From: Alkalibacillus salilacus
GTDB taxonomy: Bacteria > Bacillota > Bacilli > Bacillales > Alkalibacillaceae
Direction: 5' to 3'
Assembly (NCBI RefSeq): GCF_030812915.1
Contig: NZ_JAUSTQ010000001.1
Span: 186,001-250,000, forward strand
DNA: 64,000 nt
Made by a program: the position numbers and the translations under genes. The notes under the pieces are model-generated. The model ran no database searches and was not told the origin of the DNA. It saw only the letters and a program-made list of their open reading frames with translations. This document shows, one piece after another, positions 61,143-64,000 of the stretch. Numbering within the stretch: position 1 is the first letter of the stretch; each line of letters begins with the position of its first letter.

Positions 61143-62091
61143 GACGTTCTCCTCCTTCATTCAAGGATGAAGCCACGTAGTCAATCATATGTTGGCGATT
61201 AACTAACCCTATAACATCTTTCTCGTCTTGGACATAAATAGAATCATCTTGTGATAATGCGCTCAAAGTTTCTTCCAATGTCGCACCCACATCAATCACA
61301 TGAGACGGTTCGCCGCTTAACTCAACAGGTTCAATCATATCGCGCAAGTCAAAGCCAACCTCAAGCCCTTCTGGTCCCCCCACAAACTGCCTAACAAAGT
61401 CATTCGCTGGATCAGTCAATAATTCATGTGGCGTTCCTAATTGCACCATTTGACCTTCCTGCATGAGACAAATACGATCACCCAACTTCATCGCTTCTTC
61501 AATATCATGCGTCACGAAAATGATTGTCTTATTAATTTGGTTACGTAACTCAATCAAATCATCTTGTAACTTCTCTCGACTGATGGGATCAAGTGCGCTA
61601 AAAGGTTCATCCATTAAAATTACATCAGGATCCGCCGCAAGTGCCCTTATCACCCCGACACGTTGCTGTTCACCACCTGATAATTCATGTGGATAACGAT
61701 AGCGATACGTTTCAGGATGTAGCCCCACCATCTGTAATAATTCCGTTACACGAGACTGGATATCACCCTTACTCCACTGCTTCAACTCAGGGACTACTGA
61801 AATATTTTCTTCAATCGTCATATGAGGGAATAGCGCAATTTGTTGTAATACATAACCCATATTCCACCGAAGTTCATTAATATCATAATCACTGATCCGT
61901 TTCCCATCGACAAAAATCGTTCCTTCCGTCAATGGAATGAGACGATTCATCATTTTAAGTGAGGTTGTTTTGCCACAACCACTCGGACCAATCAAAACAA
62001 AAAATTCACCCTTCTCAATCGAGAAATTCATATCATCAACAGCCAATGTACCATCTTCAAATTGCTTAGATACATGTTCAAACGTAATCAA
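61135..62091 (-). CDS. Osmoprotectant ABC transporter ATPase (OpuCA-like)
   Basis: A 318-aa ATPase with GPSGCGKTT, LSGGEQQRVGVIRAL, VILMDEPFSALDP and FVTHDIEEAMKLGD. It ends in one CBS domain (HVIDVGATLEETLSALSQDD and DVIGLVNRQHMIDYV); relatives such as OpuCA have two, and CBS domains sense ionic strength in OpuA-type importers. The TTG at 62091 follows AAGGGGG by 8 bases. It is the first gene of the operon. Confidence 0.9.
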   Translation of the reverse strand: MITFEHVSKQFEDGTLAVDDMNFSIEKGEFFVLIGPSGCGKTTSLKMMNRLIPLTEGTIFVDGKRISDYDINELRWNMGYVLQQIALFPHMTIEENISVVPELKQWSKGDIQSRVTELLQMVGLHPETYRYRYPHELSGGEQQRVGVIRALAADPDVILMDEPFSALDPISREKLQDDLIELRNQINKTIIFVTHDIEEAMKLGDRICLMQEGQMVQLGTPHELLTDPANDFVRQFVGGPEGLEVGFDLRDMIEPVELSGEPSHVIDVGATLEETLSALSQDDSIYVQDEKDVIGLVNRQHMIDYVASSLNEGGERHV

Positions 62092-62342
62092 TCGGCCGTC
62101 CCCCTTCAATAAACACCTTGTATTGTCATAAAATTATAACTACTTTATTATCATAACAAGAATTGATGTTAAATCCCATTCAAACACTATGAAATATGAT
62201 ATTTTTTGTCTAAAGCAATCGATGATACAATAAAATTACGAAAAAAAGCCGAAAGTTCGTACCTTACTCGTACCATTTCAAGCTATTCAATGTTAAAATG
62301 GAAGTACGTGAGTCAAGATTATGTATTTTAGGAGTGAATATC

Positions 62343-63236
62343 ATGAATCAAAAGCATTTTGACAAAATGAAAAACGGGCAAGGGTTTATTGCAGCACTTG
62401 ACCAAAGTGGTGGCAGTACACCTAAGGCACTTGCAGGATATGGCGTCACAGAAGATCAATACTCAAACGAAGATGAGATGTTTGATTTAGTACACCAAAT
62501 GCGTACACGCATCATCACATCACCAGCTTTTAACTCAGAGCAAATCCTTGGTGCTATTCTGTTCGAACAAACAATGGACCGCGAAATCGAAGGTCAATAC
62601 ACAGCTGACTACCTAGCTAGCCAAGGCATCGTTCCTTTCTTAAAAGTCGACAAAGGACTAGCTGACAAAGAAAACGGCGTACAGCTCATGAAACCAATTC
62701 ATGACTTAGACGATACACTTCGTCGTGCCAATGAGCGCAATATCTTCGGCACGAAAATGCGTTCCGTTGTTCATGAACCGAATGAAGAAGCAATCAAAGC
62801 TGTTGTCGACCAGCAATTCGAAGTTGGTAAGCAAATTATTGAAGCTGACTTAGTTCCAATCATCGAACCTGAAGTGGATATTAACAGCTCTGACAAAGCA
62901 AAATGTGAAGACATGCTAAAAGACGAAATTCTTAAGCATCTAAACACACTTAACGACGATCAATACGTCATGCTTAAACTAACTATTCCAGAAGTACCAA
63001 ACCATTACAAAGAATTAATCGATCATCCAAATGTTATCCGTGTTGTTGCACTATCAGGTGGTTATTCACGCGACGAAGCGAACAACCGTCTTAAAGACCA
63101 TATCGGTTTAATCGCAAGCTTCTCTCGTGCACTTGTAACAGAGCTGAACGTCAACCAAACAAAAGAACAATTTAATGAAGCTCTACAAGCAGCCGTTAAT
63201 TCGATTTATGATGCTTCAGTTAATAAAAACAAATAA
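62343..63236 (+). CDS. fda: Class I fructose-bisphosphate aldolase
   Basis: A 297-aa aldolase of the staphylococcal Schiff-base type, cleaving fructose-1,6-bisphosphate. Family blocks are [50 protein letters not shown] and the active-site Lys in [10 protein letters not shown]. The ATG at 62343 follows AGGAGTG; a -10 TAAAAT lies at 62294-62299. Bacilli usually have a class II enzyme, so this may be an additional aldolase used under gluconeogenic or halophilic conditions. Confidence 0.94.
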   Translation: MNQKHFDKMKNGQGFIAALDQSGGSTPKALAGYGVTEDQYSNEDEMFDLVHQMRTRIITSPAFNSEQILGAILFEQTMDREIEGQYTADYLASQGIVPFLKVDKGLADKENGVQLMKPIHDLDDTLRRANERNIFGTKMRSVVHEPNEEAIKAVVDQQFEVGKQIIEADLVPIIEPEVDINSSDKAKCEDMLKDEILKHLNTLNDDQYVMLKLTIPEVPNHYKELIDHPNVIRVVALSGGYSRDEANNRLKDHIGLIASFSRALVTELNVNQTKEQFNEALQAAVNSIYDASVNKNK

Positions 63237-63265
63237 AAATCATTAAAAAGCAGCATTGATCATTT

Positions 63266-63325
63266 AGTAGTTCAATTTTGGAGTGCAAATTTACAGTTTG
63301 CACCCTTAATTGAACTACTTTTTTT
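63266..63325 (+). terminator. Terminator of fda
   Basis: Outer arms AGTAGTTCAATT/AATTGAACTACT and inner arms GTGCAAA/TTTGCAC, then T7. The rest of the gap to 63553 is AT-rich; nothing else is recognised. Confidence 0.92.
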
Positions 63326-63553
63326 ATTTGAAATTGCACACTAAAATATGAATTTAATTATGTGAATTTTATAATTATTAGCAAGTATATGGTAAGATAA
63401 GTTAAAAGACGTTTTTTAACTAACGGTCGCAAGTAGGGGGTGTCATTTCGGCAACTCTTATTGTGATAAAGACAGTTGTTAGTGTTACAGAAGGTTTTAA
63501 CGGAATGAAGAATACAATATATTGATTAAATAAAACTCTAGGGGGGTGAGAAA

Positions 63554-63901
63554 TTGAATAAAGTGTTCTTACATATAGAAGGTCTTGCGGTCCTTGTATT
63601 AAGCCTTTATTTTTACGGATATAGTCAATTTAGTTGGCTATTATTTTTTATCTTATTGTTAGCACCTGATATTTCAATGTTTGGTTATTTAATTAATAAT
63701 CAGATTGGTGCAAGGCTTTATAATCTTTTTCATACTTTTACAATAGTGATTATAGTTATCTTTTGTGGGCTATTATTAGAGAATCAAACAGCTTTAGCAA
63801 TCGGTCTAATATGGTCTGCCCATATCGGAATGGATAGAATGATTGGATATGGATTAAAGTACCCAACGGATTTTAAAGACAACCATATGAATCGTGTTTA
63901 A
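63554..63901 (+). CDS. DUF4260-family membrane protein
   Basis: A 115-aa protein with about four membrane helices and the family pattern LLAPDISMFGYLINNQIGA, then HIGMDRMIGYGLKYP. It begins with TTG, 8 bases after GGGGGG. Codon use is very AT-rich, as in the DinB gene. Function unknown. The remaining 99 bases of the window hold nothing recognisable. Confidence 0.8.
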   Translation: MNKVFLHIEGLAVLVLSLYFYGYSQFSWLLFFILLLAPDISMFGYLINNQIGARLYNLFHTFTIVIIVIFCGLLLENQTALAIGLIWSAHIGMDRMIGYGLKYPTDFKDNHMNRV

Positions 63902-64000
63902 ATCTAAATTTCAATATTAATATTAATAACCAAATATACTTTCACTAACGGGAGTATGAGATAAACAAAAGACAATTGTGTTAGTAAATCGTTGAAGAAT

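Noticed and set aside
1-64000. CRISPR arrays, tRNA or rRNA genes, prophage
   Set aside because: No regularly spaced repeats, cloverleaf-like or rRNA sequences, or phage structural genes were recognised by reading.

Overview
The window looks like a chromosomal segment of a moderately halophilic or haloalkaliphilic member of the Bacillaceae. The reasons are low GC, strong GGAGG-type ribosome sites with frequent TTG/GTG starts, menaquinone-linked respiration, staphylococcal-type NreABC control, ectoine genes (ectA, ectB), a BCCT carrier, a GbsR-like repressor and a betaine/choline-type ABC transporter. No rRNA, tRNA, CRISPR array or prophage was recognised.

Layout. 1-6.2 kb: GntR/ABC export genes, small membrane and hypothetical genes, and a GbsR-like regulator. 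6.3-11.5 kb: rlmN, a sensor-only membrane protein, a TraB-family protein and a TPR protein. 11.5-39.5 kb is a nearly continuous anaerobic nitrogen-oxide respiration island. It holds NreABC and the nitrate reductase genes narGHJI, modAB, an iron-sulfur repair protein (ScdA/RIC), and a heme-copper cluster cbaD-cbaB-cbaA with SCO, radical SAM and membrane proteins. It continues with a MenA-like prenyltransferase, an FNR regulator, the molybdenum cofactor genes (moaA, mobA, moaD, moaE, mobB, moeA, moaC, moaB, moeB), a NarK-type carrier fused to a PAS domain, a second NreA and a hemerythrin-like protein. 39.7-48.7 kb: glucokinase, pgi, a DEAD-box helicase, GntR, a reductase, a BCCT carrier and a Nudix hydrolase. 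48.9-52.7 kb: a B12-type MerR regulator and ectAB. 52.8-57.1 kb: metNIQ and mqo. 57.5-64 kb: DinB, a decayed IS1595-type element, a cupin, an osmoprotectant ABC transporter, class I aldolase and a DUF4260 protein.

How it works together. Nitrate enters through NarK-PAS and is reduced by NarGHI, which needs molybdate (ModAB) and the cofactor pathway. NreABC senses nitrate and oxygen. The catalytic subunit CbaA resembles ba3 oxidases but has Asn where those enzymes have the cross-linked active-site Tyr, so the cluster is better read as a CuA-type nitric oxide reductase. The FNR-like regulator has the DNA-recognition residues of E. coli FNR, and two perfect TTGAT-N4-ATCAA boxes lie beside it, each at the class II distance from a divergent promoter. 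One of these promoters heads the operon that leads into the cba genes.

Mobile DNA. Three GC-rich interspersed repeats (near 8.7, 42.0 and 55.4 kb) have ends like those of an 880-bp IS1595-type element at 58.18-59.06 kb. That element has a perfect 8-bp target duplication, a broken transposase and a small passenger gene. The repeats are probably non-autonomous relatives, and one of them has become part of the pgi 5' leader.
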